The notes under the pieces are model-generated. The model was not told where the DNA came from. It was given only the letters and a program-made list of their open reading frames with translations, and made no database searches. Position numbers and translations under genes: made by a program. Below, piece by piece: positions 51,140-60,171 of a stretch of 64,000 nt of DNA. The DNA lies in assembly GCF_001950325.1 (NCBI RefSeq), contig NZ_BDJL01000055.1:84428-148427 (forward strand), written 5' to 3'. Position 1 is the stretch's first letter; every line of letters starts with the position of its first letter. This DNA comes from Carboxydothermus islandicus. Its GTDB lineage: Bacteria > Bacillota > Z-2901 > Carboxydothermales > Carboxydothermaceae.

Positions 51140-51828
51140 TATAAAACTACCTCCATTTCCCGGTCAAAGTAAACTCCTTTTAAGTCTAACTTTAAACGGT
51201 AAGCTTTAATACAGACCCCCGCCAGTGCCGCCTTTTTTAACGCTGAAGCAAACTTTGGGTCACACTTATCATTTGGTTTAAAGATTTCTGCATCCTCCCG
51301 GCAAATTAAAAAAACCACCGCTGTTAAATATTGAGAAGATAAAACTCTTAATTCCTCCAAATGCCTTACTCCCCGTGGAGTTGGGGCATCGGGGAAAAGA
51401 GCATACTTCCCTTCCACCAGGGTAACCGATTTTACTTCAATAAAACCGGTCTCCTCCCGAAGTTGAACTTTGAAATCAAAGCGGGATTGCCCCTTGGGCT
51501 GCTCCGCTACTATTTGATCTACCTCATGAAAAAAAGGCTTTATAATACCTTTCTCTAACAACCCCTGCGCAATTTTATTGGGAAGAAGGCTATCAACTAA
51601 AACCAAAGATTCCGGCATTTGCGCTAAAACCAGGTCATATTGATACTTTCGGCCAGGATTTTTGCCTTCCCGTAAATACACCAACCGCCCTTCAGTTAAA
51701 ATTTCCGCCAGTCGGCCGGAATTGGGAATATGGACCAACACCTTTTCTTCCTCTAAAACCACTTCACCTACAAAGCGGTTTAATTTTTTGCAAAAAACTG
51801 CAGGAATTGGCGTAAAATCGAAATTCAT
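51139..51828 (-). CDS. sfsA: Sugar fermentation stimulation protein SfsA
   Basis: 229 residues, the family length. An OB-fold N-terminal part (VHIPNSGRLAEIL) and a nuclease-like C-terminal domain with RFDFKV, FIEVKSVTL and FPDAPTPRGVRHLEEL. SfsA proteins bind DNA and have a PD-(D/E)XK-like core; their role is unsettled. It lies 13 bases after the patatin gene. Confidence 0.92.
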   Translation of the reverse strand: MNFDFTPIPAVFCKKLNRFVGEVVLEEEKVLVHIPNSGRLAEILTEGRLVYLREGKNPGRKYQYDLVLAQMPESLVLVDSLLPNKIAQGLLEKGIIKPFFHEVDQIVAEQPKGQSRFDFKVQLREETGFIEVKSVTLVEGKYALFPDAPTPRGVRHLEELRVLSSQYLTAVVFLICREDAEIFKPNDKCDPKFASALKKAALAGVCIKAYRLKLDLKGVYFDREMEVVL

Positions 51829-51841
51829 TTAAGACCTCTTT

Positions 51842-52735
51842 CTAAGAAACAATTTTTGCAATTTTGTCAAGATTTTTATAAGCCTCTTCTTCTCCCTGCC
51901 GAATGGCCCAGGGGATTAAAGTAAAATCATTCCAATCCATCCCCGAAACTTTAGGCCTAAGAACAAGATCGGCAAATTGTTCCACATCTTTTTCGGTATT
52001 GGAAGTCATAATTATCTCCATTGAACTTCCCAGCACATCAATAATGTTTTTAATATGGTACTTATTTTCCTCAGGGTTTGTCAAGGCAACGCCAATAATT
52101 TTTTCGTAACCTAAATTAGCTAAAATTCTTACCGGCACATTTTCCACAACTCCCCCATCGGTTAACAAGTAGCCATTAAATTTTACCGGAGTAAAAATTC
52201 CGGGAACTGCCGAAGTCGCTTCCAAAACAGTCACTAATAAAGCATCCCGGACAGCAATATAATCGTTTATTCCCCGTAGAAAATCCCCGGGAAAATTGCC
52301 AAATACCACCCTTCTGCCGGAATAGAGGTCTACACTTATCACCGCAACCTGTTCTTTTAATTGATTTATATTAAGGGTTCCTAATTCCTTTGCAATTTTT
52401 TGCAGCAAACCAATGGGTCTAAAGATTCCTAAAGGAAGCTTTAATTTATTATTTTGATAGCCAAAAAGCTTTAATAAATTATAACTTATGATAGAAATCC
52501 CTACTCCCAGGGTAAATAAACAGTTATAAAGGTCCTGGGATTTTATTTTAAGAGCAAGCTCCTCCATCTCCCTGGGTGACAACCCCGCTCCGTATAAAAG
52601 GGCTATAATCCCACCGGCACTGGTGCCGGATACTATTGAAGGTTTTAGACCTTCTTTTTCCAGAACTTTCAGTACTCCAATGTGAGCAGCCCCTCTTAAA
52701 AAGCCACCCCCAAGGGCAAGACCCCACTCCTTCAC
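51842..52735 (-). CDS. Patatin-like phospholipase / esterase (RssA/YchK type)
   Basis: 297 residues. The oxyanion loop GLALGGGFLRGAAHIG, the nucleophile S39 in SGTSAGG and the catalytic aspartate in LLTDGGVVENVP are all present. Patatin-like proteins hydrolyse lipid acyl esters. Its GTG start overlaps the upstream flavoprotein stop by one base. Confidence 0.9.
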   Translation of the reverse strand: MKEWGLALGGGFLRGAAHIGVLKVLEKEGLKPSIVSGTSAGGIIALLYGAGLSPREMEELALKIKSQDLYNCLFTLGVGISIISYNLLKLFGYQNNKLKLPLGIFRPIGLLQKIAKELGTLNINQLKEQVAVISVDLYSGRRVVFGNFPGDFLRGINDYIAVRDALLVTVLEATSAVPGIFTPVKFNGYLLTDGGVVENVPVRILANLGYEKIIGVALTNPEENKYHIKNIIDVLGSSMEIIMTSNTEKDVEQFADLVLRPKVSGMDWNDFTLIPWAIRQGEEEAYKNLDKIAKIVS

Positions 52736-53301
52736 TATTCTCCCCCCAGTTTTTTAAAGATCTTTAGCGTAAAAGCCGCATGGGCATTTAGTACGGTAAA
52801 TATCTCCCGGTCGTTTTTTACTTCCCCTCTACCTCCTCCAAAACCTATTGTCCAATAGGGACCTCCGGGAATGATCAAGCCGTGGTAAAAATAAAACTGC
52901 AATAACTGGGCCAACACCATATTGTGGCCTGCTCTTCTTCCCGTGACAATTCCCACCCCTATTTTCCCGCCTAACTCTCGACCCCTGCTGGAGGATAACA
53001 TGCCAAGACGACTTAAAAACGCCGAAAGCAGAGGAGACATGCTGCTGTAGTAAACCGGTGTTCCCAAAACCAGGATTTTGCTTTTAACAACTATCGGATA
53101 GATTCCCTGGAAATCATCCTGGATTTGGCACTCTCCCGTTGCCTGACACCTTCTACAACCCCTGCAAGCAGCAATTTTTCGTTCCGCCAGGGGAATTATT
53201 CCCGTGGACAGCTCTTGGGTAAGTTGTTTTAAATAATACTTGACCAAATACTCGGTGTTTCCCCGGCGCCTTGGACTCCCAACAACACCTACGGCCTCCA
53301 T
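52735..53301 (-). CDS. Iron-sulfur flavoprotein / FMN reductase
   Basis: 188 residues with a flavodoxin-like fold. GSPRRRGNTEYL binds FMN phosphate; the compact motif C46-x2-C49-x2-C52-x5-C58 is the 4Fe-4S site of archaeal/clostridial Isf; GTPVYYSSMSPLL follows. It may transfer electrons from ferredoxin or NAD(P)H to O2, quinone or other acceptors. First gene of the unit with the patatin and sfsA genes; transcribed away from the YdcF-like gene. Confidence 0.88.
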   Translation of the reverse strand: MEAVGVVGSPRRRGNTEYLVKYYLKQLTQELSTGIIPLAERKIAACRGCRRCQATGECQIQDDFQGIYPIVVKSKILVLGTPVYYSSMSPLLSAFLSRLGMLSSSRGRELGGKIGVGIVTGRRAGHNMVLAQLLQFYFYHGLIIPGGPYWTIGFGGGRGEVKNDREIFTVLNAHAAFTLKIFKKLGGE

Positions 53302-53392
53302 CCTACCCCTCCAAAAGCTATAGTTTGTAAAAATTTATGCGAAAAAAAGGTTTTTTTGCCTAAAAAATAGAATCTTTTTTCCGGGTGAGAAT

Positions 53393-54004
53393 ATGAACTT
53401 AAAAAAAATTATTTTTGCCTTCCTTGGATTTACCTTAATTTTTTTAATTGCCGCCTGGTTTTTCCCGTTAAATTACTATCTTGCCTTACCTTTAACAATT
53501 AAGGAAAGTCCCCAGCCTGCCGATGCCGTCGTGGTTTTAAGCGGAGGCCTTACTAAGAAGGGAGATTTAGGCGAGAGTACCCGGGAAAGGTTAAATTTAG
53601 GTATTCACCTCTGGAAAAACGATTATGGACGTTATCTTCTCCTGTCGGGAGGCAGTTTTACCAGAGAACCAAAAGACGCCAGCGTCATGGCCAAAGAAGC
53701 GCTAAAAAAAGGTGTTCCCGCCCCGGCTCTTTTACTGGAGAGCAGCAGCGAAAACACCTATGAAAACGTTTTATTAACCGCCAATATTTATTACCAAAAC
53801 CGCTGGAAAAAAATTTTAGTGGTCACCTCTGCCTATCATACTTTGCGGGTTAAAAAAATGTATACCGACCGGGGGATTAACGCCACCGTTGTCTACCCCG
53901 CCGGTGAACTGCCAAACGCCCGCGGATTGTTAAGATTAAGGCAAACTATAGTAGTGATTGAAGAATATTTAAAGTTATTCCATTATCTTATCGGTAAGCT
54001 TTAG
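53393..54004 (+). CDS. YdcF/SanA-like DUF218 protein
   Basis: 203 residues. One N-terminal membrane helix (about 5-24), then the DUF218 core: ADAVVVLSGGLTKKGDLGESTRERL, LLLSGGSFTREPKDASVMA, ENTYENVLLTA, VVTSAYHTLRVKKMY. Family members (SanA, ElyC) affect envelope integrity and vancomycin tolerance. Its 3' end overlaps the convergent sigma-54 activator by 30 bases. Confidence 0.85.
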   Translation: MNLKKIIFAFLGFTLIFLIAAWFFPLNYYLALPLTIKESPQPADAVVVLSGGLTKKGDLGESTRERLNLGIHLWKNDYGRYLLLSGGSFTREPKDASVMAKEALKKGVPAPALLLESSSENTYENVLLTANIYYQNRWKKILVVTSAYHTLRVKKMYTDRGINATVVYPAGELPNARGLLRLRQTIVVIEEYLKLFHYLIGKL

Positions 54005-55525
54005 TTTTTTGATTTTATTGCGCAGGGTAGTATGGGTTACCCCCAAACTTTTGGCCGCCTGCCGGATGGAGGGATACTGTTTTAATGCCCTTTCAATAAG
54101 TTCTTTTTCCACCTGGTTAACCGCTTCTTCTAAAGTCCGGACCACAAAATGGGTCTTCTGGGGGTTATCTAAAATAATATCTTTGTCTTCGATAACTCCA
54201 TCGTCCGCTAAGGTCAAGGCCCGTTCAATGACGTTTTGCAGTTCCCGCACATTGCCTGGCCAGCTATACCTTTTAAGCTTATTTAAGGCGTTTTCCGTTA
54301 TTTCAAAGTTTTGTATTCCCCGCCTTTTGGCAAAAGTATTTAAAAAATGGTAGGCCAACACTTCAATATCTTCCACCCGCTCCCTTAAAGGCGGAATTTG
54401 AAGGGGAAAAACATTTAAGCGAAAATACAAATCTTCCCGGAACTTTCCTTCCCGGACCATTCCCTCTAAATTGCGGTTCGTTGCAGCAATTATTCTAATA
54501 TCCACCGGTATTTCTTCCTGACCGCCAATCCGACGCACCTTCCCTTCCTGCAGGACACGCAAAAGTTTGGCCTGCAGGTGGGTAGGAAGTTCGGCAATCT
54601 CATCTAAAAACAACGTCCCTTCATGGGCAAACTCCAAAAGCCCCTGTTTTCCTCCCTTTTTTGCCCCGGTAAAAGCCCCTTCCACATAGCCAAAAAGTTC
54701 CGATTCCAGCAAACTCTCCGGAACCGCCGCACAGTTTAAGGGAACAAAAGGTTTGGTTCTTCTCGGGCTCTCCAGGTGAATTGCCCGGGCAAATAGCTCC
54801 TTGCCGGTCCCCGATTCCCCCCGGATTAACACCGTGGTATCGGTTTTTGCTACTTTCTGGGCCATTTCTACCACAAAGCGCATTTTTTCCGAAGCATAGA
54901 TAATATCATTAAAGCTGTTTAACGACGGTTTGGTTATGGCATATACCAGCTCCCGGACTTCTGACATGGGCTTTAAAACCGCAACCACCCCTACAATATT
55001 GCCCAACCGGTCCTTTATCGGTCGTCCGGAAGTAAGGTAATGAAGGCGTCTACCTTCAACATTAATAATTATTTCCTGGTTGTTGTAACTTTCACCGGTT
55101 TTTAACGTTTTTAGCATGGGTATATCCTTTGCTAAAAGCTTACCCACATTCTGCCCAATAACCTTTTCGACCGGAATACCGAAAATTTCAGCACAGCTTT
55201 GATTGCATATAGAAATGATTCCGTGACTATCGATCGCTATTATGCCCTCATTAACCGTATCAAGAACAGCTCTAAGCTGCTGTTCCTTTTGCTCATAGGG
55301 CATTATTTCTATGGGATGAACCTTTAACACCTTGGGAATATTTTTTAAGTCATCGATAATTTGATTTATAGTTTTTTTATCCGTTTTCTCAATCTCCAAA
55401 AACATTCTTCCGGGAAGCACTTGAAAGGTGATTATATTTAAATTTCTGGCAGAAATAACCCTGGAAACATCCAAAACTAACCCTACCCGGTCTTCAAAAT
55501 CCAGGGATAACTTGACGGTACCCAT
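53975..55525 (-). CDS. Sigma-54-dependent activator with ACT and PAS domains
   Basis: 516 residues. Domains in order: ACT (about 1-75, like TyrR and RocR-type regulators), PAS (about 82-195), AAA+ (about 210-440) with K242 in GESGTGKE and GAFTGA (283-288), and a Fis-type helix-turn-helix (about 470-510, SIRQAAKSLGVTHTTLRNKI). The ACT domain suggests control by an amino acid or 2-oxo acid. No -24/-12 promoter was found in the window, so its target genes are elsewhere. It ends inside the YdcF-like gene. Confidence 0.9.
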   Translation of the reverse strand: MGTVKLSLDFEDRVGLVLDVSRVISARNLNIITFQVLPGRMFLEIEKTDKKTINQIIDDLKNIPKVLKVHPIEIMPYEQKEQQLRAVLDTVNEGIIAIDSHGIISICNQSCAEIFGIPVEKVIGQNVGKLLAKDIPMLKTLKTGESYNNQEIIINVEGRRLHYLTSGRPIKDRLGNIVGVVAVLKPMSEVRELVYAITKPSLNSFNDIIYASEKMRFVVEMAQKVAKTDTTVLIRGESGTGKELFARAIHLESPRRTKPFVPLNCAAVPESLLESELFGYVEGAFTGAKKGGKQGLLEFAHEGTLFLDEIAELPTHLQAKLLRVLQEGKVRRIGGQEEIPVDIRIIAATNRNLEGMVREGKFREDLYFRLNVFPLQIPPLRERVEDIEVLAYHFLNTFAKRRGIQNFEITENALNKLKRYSWPGNVRELQNVIERALTLADDGVIEDKDIILDNPQKTHFVVRTLEEAVNQVEKELIERALKQYPSIRQAAKSLGVTHTTLRNKIKKLKLTDKIME

Positions 55526-55583
55526 CCCCAGTCACCTCTCCTCTTTTTCATTATCCTTTTTTTCAAAAAATCTTGCAACAAAA

Positions 55584-55607
55584 AATGCCGGGTTAATCCC
55601 CGGCATT
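55584..55607 (-). terminator. Terminator with stop codon in its loop
   Basis: AATGCCGGG and CCCGGCATT (55584-55592 and 55599-55607), 6-base loop, T-run after on the minus strand. The TAA stop of the permease gene (55593-55595) is in the loop. Confidence 0.9.
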
Positions 55608-56723
55608 CCCTCTTAAAAGTTCAATTATCGGTAACCTTAAAATCTTCCCTAATTTATAATAATTTATCGCCACGGCAATTAAAAACGCTGCAAAAAACGC
55701 AATGTTTATACCACTTATCAATACCTGATAAGGAATGGCTAACTTTTGTAAAATTATCTTGGTAACCATCAATCCCAGCGGCCAGGCTATCAGAACTCCT
55801 AAAAAAACCGCCAGTAAATCTTCTATTAAGATTATTTTTACAATAACCTTTGGTTTAAAGCCTAAAGCTGTAAAAATTCCTATTTCCCGGCTTCTTCCCA
55901 GAAGGTCATTTTCCAAAAACGACTTTACCAAAAGAAATCCCATTATTAAAAGAACAACCGCTAAGACACTACCAAATACCCGGTACCTTAAAAGGAGGTT
56001 AAAACGCTGCTCTTCTGGTCCCGTAAGAAAGTTAATATTTAAATCCGGAAAAAACTCATAAGCTTTAGCTTTTACCGTGTCATCCCCCGGTTTTAAAATA
56101 GCTTGAAGGAGAAAGTAGTCCGGAGGAGCAGAGCTTTCATAAAGGCTTGCAAAGAAAAACCCGTCTTCGTCTTTACCGGTAGGCTTTAAGATTCCTGCTA
56201 CCTTTCCTTTAAAAGCCCCAAAGTCGACTAAATCCCCAACCTTAAGTTTATATTCCCGGGCAACATCAGATCCTGCTAATATTTCACCTGCTCTTTCAGG
56301 ATATTTACCTAAAACCTCCCAGTAAGGCCGATATTTCCTTTCTTCTAAAAAATCAAGATAAATTACAGCCGTATTTTGACCATTAACCGTAAAAAGCCGA
56401 ACTTTCTTTGGCGCATAAACGATAATTTGCTGTTTAAAAGTATTGTAAAACTTTAGAGCTTTACTTTCCGGAATTAAGTTTAACTGGTAATTTCCTGAAA
56501 CCAAGGTGATATTATGGTAGGTAAAACTGAACTGCTCGGTAGCAGCGGTCACGGCAATCCGCTGACCCCGTTTTTCCCTTTCCGTTTGCAAATATGTGTT
56601 TAAATTGCTTATTGTTAAGCCGATGGTAAGAAAAAGAGCAAAAACCAACAAAACTAATAGGGCTTTAGAAACTACCCGACTCCGCCGGCCTAAAAAGAAG
56701 CTCCTAACGTTCAAACCTCTCAT
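55593..56723 (-). CDS. FtsX-like ABC permease, second copy
   Basis: 376 residues: an N-terminal helix (about 14-34), an extracellular MacB-like domain (about 40-260) and three C-terminal helices, as in FtsX/MacB permeases. It closes the four-gene unit (permease, ATPase, DUF2318, permease). The start is ATG 56721-56723, right after the DUF2318 stop; the GAGGG that serves as Shine-Dalgarno lies in the overlap. The two permeases would form a heterodimer. Confidence 0.85.
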   Translation of the reverse strand: MRGLNVRSFFLGRRSRVVSKALLVLLVFALFLTIGLTISNLNTYLQTEREKRGQRIAVTAATEQFSFTYHNITLVSGNYQLNLIPESKALKFYNTFKQQIIVYAPKKVRLFTVNGQNTAVIYLDFLEERKYRPYWEVLGKYPERAGEILAGSDVAREYKLKVGDLVDFGAFKGKVAGILKPTGKDEDGFFFASLYESSAPPDYFLLQAILKPGDDTVKAKAYEFFPDLNINFLTGPEEQRFNLLLRYRVFGSVLAVVLLIMGFLLVKSFLENDLLGRSREIGIFTALGFKPKVIVKIILIEDLLAVFLGVLIAWPLGLMVTKIILQKLAIPYQVLISGINIAFFAAFLIAVAINYYKLGKILRLPIIELLRGNAGD

Positions 56724-56724
56724 A

Positions 56725-57276
56725 TTAAACCCTCGGCTGCCAGGCATCTACAATATTTTTATCTACCAAAATTTTCCCGTCTTTCACTTCGTACGGTATT
56801 TCATCGGGGGGATAAGCGGTACAACCACCATCAATTCCTTTTAAGTCGTCTAACAACGACCAGCGCGTACCGCAGGTCATGCAAACCAGGGCATTATCTT
56901 GAATTTTAAACCGGTATCCCTGACACGGTTCACAGATGCTTACTGCAACCGCCAATCTTCCGTCATTTAAGAAAAACGCCGTCAGCGGTTTGGTCGGGCT
57001 GTAAGGCACGTAGACTATACCGTATTTTTGAACATCTTCCAAAGGTATTTCTATTTTTCCTTCCTTATTGACCACCGCTGGAATATCGGTCATTTGAATC
57101 TCCTGCCCGGAATAATTAATTTCAGCGGCATAATAGGCACCTTCTTTTTTCTTCTTGGCAGGTATAAAAAGCATAACCGTTAATCCTACGGCAATGATCC
57201 CCAGGACTGCAATGATAATTTTCAGAGCTTTTTGCATGCTATTTTTTTGTCTTAAAAATTCTTCCTTTTTGCCCAT
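56725..57276 (-). CDS. DUF2318 Fe-S membrane protein
   Basis: 183 residues. One N-terminal membrane helix (about 17-36) and an extracytoplasmic part with the DUF2318 cysteines: ICEPCQGY and VCMTCGTRW, then GGCTAYP. DUF2318 proteins go with FTR1/P19 iron systems and FtsX-type ABC genes (for example the p19 locus of Campylobacter). It sits between the ATPase and permease. No FTR1 or P19 gene is present here. It may bind iron or copper. Confidence 0.85.
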   Translation of the reverse strand: MGKKEEFLRQKNSMQKALKIIIAVLGIIAVGLTVMLFIPAKKKKEGAYYAAEINYSGQEIQMTDIPAVVNKEGKIEIPLEDVQKYGIVYVPYSPTKPLTAFFLNDGRLAVAVSICEPCQGYRFKIQDNALVCMTCGTRWSLLDDLKGIDGGCTAYPPDEIPYEVKDGKILVDKNIVDAWQPRV

Positions 57277-57966
57277 TTAATTCGCCTCCTTTAAAGTTTT
57301 TATTTCCAAAACCTCGCCATCTTTTAAAAATAATGCATGGGTAGCATATTGGAGATGGTCAAGGTTATGAGTTACCATGATAATTGTCTTACCCCGGCGG
57401 TTTAATTCGGCAAAAATCTTCATAACTTCCTCTCCGGTCTTGCTATCCAAGTTACCCGTGGGCTCATCGGCTAACAATATCTCCGGCTCCATGATAAGTG
57501 CCCGGGCTATAGCCACCCGCTCCTGTTCTCCTCCGGAAAGCTCCTTGGGGTATTTTCCCTCTTTACCCTCAAGCCCCAGCATTTTTAAAAGCTCCCGCGC
57601 CTCTTTTTCCTTACTTATTTTGTGGGGATACGCCAGGGTAGGTAATAAAATATTTTCTAAAGCAGTTAGGTAAGGTAAAAGATGAAAGTTTTGAAAGATA
57701 AAGCCAAGATAATTTAACCGAAAAAGTGCCCGCTCATCATGACTTAAGCTAAACAGGTCCAGCTCATCCACCAGTACCCTACCACTATCCGGCTCATTTA
57801 AGCTTCCAAGGATGCTTAATAAGGTTGACTTGCCGGAACCCGAAGGCCCCGCCACAATCCAGAATTCCCCTTTACCCACCTGAAAACTCACATCTTTTAA
57901 CACTCTGGTCTCTACATTGCCTTTTACATACTTCTTGCTAACGCTTTCCACTTGAATGTAGGCCAT
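57277..57966 (-). CDS. ABC transporter ATPase (LolD/MacB-type)
   Basis: 229 residues. Walker A GPSGSGKSTLLSILG, Q-loop FQNFHLLPYLTA, signature LSGGEQERVAIARAL and Walker B ILLADEPTGNLDS with the H-loop in VTHNLDH. It powers the flanking FtsX-like permeases. GGAGGAG precedes its ATG. Confidence 0.92.
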   Translation of the reverse strand: MAYIQVESVSKKYVKGNVETRVLKDVSFQVGKGEFWIVAGPSGSGKSTLLSILGSLNEPDSGRVLVDELDLFSLSHDERALFRLNYLGFIFQNFHLLPYLTALENILLPTLAYPHKISKEKEARELLKMLGLEGKEGKYPKELSGGEQERVAIARALIMEPEILLADEPTGNLDSKTGEEVMKIFAELNRRGKTIIMVTHNLDHLQYATHALFLKDGEVLEIKTLKEAN

Positions 57967-57976
57967 TTTTCTCCTC

Positions 57977-59116
57977 CTAATACTCCCTTAAAATTTCCTG
58001 CTGGTCCAACCGGGAAACCTTTACCACCGGTAGCAACGAAACCGCTAACCATAAAATTAGCCCACCGATTAAGGCAAAACTCAAATACTGCCAGGAAAAC
58101 AGCTGGGCACCGACAATTCCCAACATCCTGGCTAAGACCAATGCCAGTCCTATCATTAATAAACTACCTAAAACTTCACTAACCAAAAGTACAATTAAAA
58201 TTTCCAGGCCATACAAATTAAAAATCTTTAACTTGTTAAAGCCGAGGGTTCTAAAAATCAATAACTCCTTTTCCCTTTCTTTAAAAAGACTAAAAGTTAA
58301 AATTAAAAAGTTGCCAACGCCTAATACCAAAAGGCCGTAAGCCATCTGTTTGCTGAAACTTCCAAAATTTTCAACCAAAAGTTTACGGTCAAAAATAGCA
58401 TCCGCCATTGCCGAGACCTTTATCGCAGGGTCCAGCGCTTTGATTTGTTTAACTATTTCCGGTATCGGACAGGTGGAACACAAAGCACTTACCTCAATAA
58501 ACGTATAAGAGTTTAACTTAAACATGGAAAGAACGGTTTTCAGATCTAAAAATAAACTATTATCCTCAAAGCTCCCTGTCCTTTTAATCACTCCGGTGAT
58601 GACAAATTCCTCCCCATTAACCTTTACCTTGGCCGGTCTTCCAAGTTTTTCGTAAAGATTTTCCCCAATCAGCCCTTCTCTTCCAGTTTGCGGTTTACGT
58701 CCTGTTATTTGCCACCATTTTTTTGCTCTTAACTCTTCCGCAAAAATTACTCCCAAAACCACCCCTTCCCGGTTGTTTACCGTGGCCTTCACCACTACCT
58801 TAGGGGAAATTATGCTGATACTTTCTTTATTTTTAATGGTTTTAATTTTGTCGGGAAGTGTCAAATCAATTCCCCTTAGGTTTTGCTCGGCAAAGGGAAC
58901 ACCATCAAAGGCCTTCCCCCGGGAAAGCTTATCAGGTACAATTAAAATATTTGCACCAATTGTGTCATAATAATCGGCTACTTCCTTTTGCAGATTAAAA
59001 GTTGTAAGTAAAACTCCCCCGATTCCCCCAATGGTAATGGCAATACTTAAAACCATTAAAAAAACCTTGGCCTTTTTTTCCCGCATCTGTCGTAAAACTA
59101 CATGCCCAATCTTCAT
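57977..59116 (-). CDS. FtsX-like ABC permease, first copy
   Basis: 379 residues: N-terminal helix (about 18-38), an extracellular domain (about 45-250) including a CSTCP motif (about residues 215-219), and three C-terminal helices (about 265-370). The CSTCP cysteines suggest a metal or redox site and are absent in plain FtsX. First gene of the unit, with a BlaI-like operator at its promoter. Confidence 0.85.
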   Translation of the reverse strand: MKIGHVVLRQMREKKAKVFLMVLSIAITIGGIGGVLLTTFNLQKEVADYYDTIGANILIVPDKLSRGKAFDGVPFAEQNLRGIDLTLPDKIKTIKNKESISIISPKVVVKATVNNREGVVLGVIFAEELRAKKWWQITGRKPQTGREGLIGENLYEKLGRPAKVKVNGEEFVITGVIKRTGSFEDNSLFLDLKTVLSMFKLNSYTFIEVSALCSTCPIPEIVKQIKALDPAIKVSAMADAIFDRKLLVENFGSFSKQMAYGLLVLGVGNFLILTFSLFKEREKELLIFRTLGFNKLKIFNLYGLEILIVLLVSEVLGSLLMIGLALVLARMLGIVGAQLFSWQYLSFALIGGLILWLAVSLLPVVKVSRLDQQEILREY

Positions 59117-59148
59117 TGCCTCACCCGCTAATTTGTAGTTTCAACTTA

Positions 59149-59176
59149 ATTATAAATTAATTTCTACAATTTGTAG
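59149..59176 (-). promoter_or_regulatory. Promoter with BlaI/MecI-type operator for the ABC unit
   Basis: -10 TATAAT at 59149-59154. CTACAAATTGTAG on the minus strand (59164-59176) is a perfect dyad TACA-AAT-TGTA as in BlaI/MecI operators and overlaps the -35 to -10 region. A second imperfect copy, CTACAAATTAG, lies at 59128-59138, 38 bp away and before the gene start. Confidence 0.6.
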
Positions 59177-59191
59177 TTACAAAAATGTTAC

Positions 59192-59226
59192 AAAAAAATT
59201 AAAACCTCCAAAGCGGAGGTTTTAAT
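59192..59226 (-). terminator. Terminator after the M56 protease gene
   Basis: ATTAAAACCTCC and GGAGGTTTTAAT (59198-59209 and 59215-59226) around AAAGC, then six T on the minus strand. It separates the fur-blaI-M56 unit from the ABC unit. Confidence 0.92.
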
Positions 59227-59231
59227 GCCGT

Positions 59232-60170
59232 TTAACAAATAAAGTACAAGAAGATTAGGCTTAAAATTACGATTAAAGTCAACACCGCAATATAAGCGAA
59301 ATTGCGCCGGGGAATTTTTAAATCGCTCTCGATTATGGCCTGCATTCGTCTTATTTCAAAATCCCCTCCCAATTCCAAAGCAAAACCGATCCATGACCCC
59401 TTCGTCTCAAATTTGTAAGTTTTAACCAAAGCCCTGGCCAAAGGCTCCTTTTTCCCTAAATAGCCAAGAGCAACTTTATCGGCTCTAAGCTCCCGAAACA
59501 ACAGAATCTTTTCAAAATACTTTTTTAGCCCGGGAACGAAAAAGTAAAGGTAGGTAGCAAACTGACAAAGACTAATAATCAGGCTATCCTTTGCTTTAAT
59601 ATGGGCAAGTTCATGGGCAAGGACCGCCTTCAATTCTTCAAAATCCAGGCTTTTAGCATACTCTTCCCCGATAATTATCACCGGTTTATAAAATTTAAAA
59701 GTAAAAATGGTGATATTACCGGAGACAAGATAACAAAAAACTTCTTTTTTTATCCCCATTTTTTCTTTAAGTTCAGCAAGAATACCGTTTAACCGCTCAT
59801 TATTCTTTAGCCGGTGAGTTTTTAAAAACCGATTAAATGTAAAATAGGGCCGGATAATCTCGTGCATACCGTAAAAAGCTGCAAATACAAAGACAGGAGT
59901 AAAATATCTGGCAGCTATATTCCCAAAAAAGCACAAAAATTCCCCTATATTCTTTAAAGGAGTGCTGGTAAAAGTTAAAAGAGGACAGGGTTTTCCCCAG
60001 TAAATTATTACTGCCAGGACAGGAATTAATAGCGGTATGGTTAAAATCTCACTCCAAAAATAACTGTTATCTTTTAAAAGCCTTTTGCCAATTAATAATA
60101 ACAAAGTATAACCGAAAAGAGGTCCAAAAAGAGCATAAAGAAAAAAAGTATGGACTAATTCAAAGCTCAT
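59232..60170 (-). CDS. M56-family (BlaR1-like) membrane metalloprotease
   Basis: 312 residues with about four membrane helices. The zinc motif is H186-E187-LA-H190 in LAHELAHIKAKD. Unlike BlaR1 it has no penicillin-binding sensor domain, so it senses something else or is a simple anti-repressor protease. It is paired with the BlaI-family gene one base upstream, whose product it would inactivate by cleavage. Confidence 0.88.
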   Translation of the reverse strand: MSFELVHTFFLYALFGPLFGYTLLLLIGKRLLKDNSYFWSEILTIPLLIPVLAVIIYWGKPCPLLTFTSTPLKNIGEFLCFFGNIAARYFTPVFVFAAFYGMHEIIRPYFTFNRFLKTHRLKNNERLNGILAELKEKMGIKKEVFCYLVSGNITIFTFKFYKPVIIIGEEYAKSLDFEELKAVLAHELAHIKAKDSLIISLCQFATYLYFFVPGLKKYFEKILLFRELRADKVALGYLGKKEPLARALVKTYKFETKGSWIGFALELGGDFEIRRMQAIIESDLKIPRRNFAYIAVLTLIVILSLIFLYFIC

Positions 60171-60171
60171 A

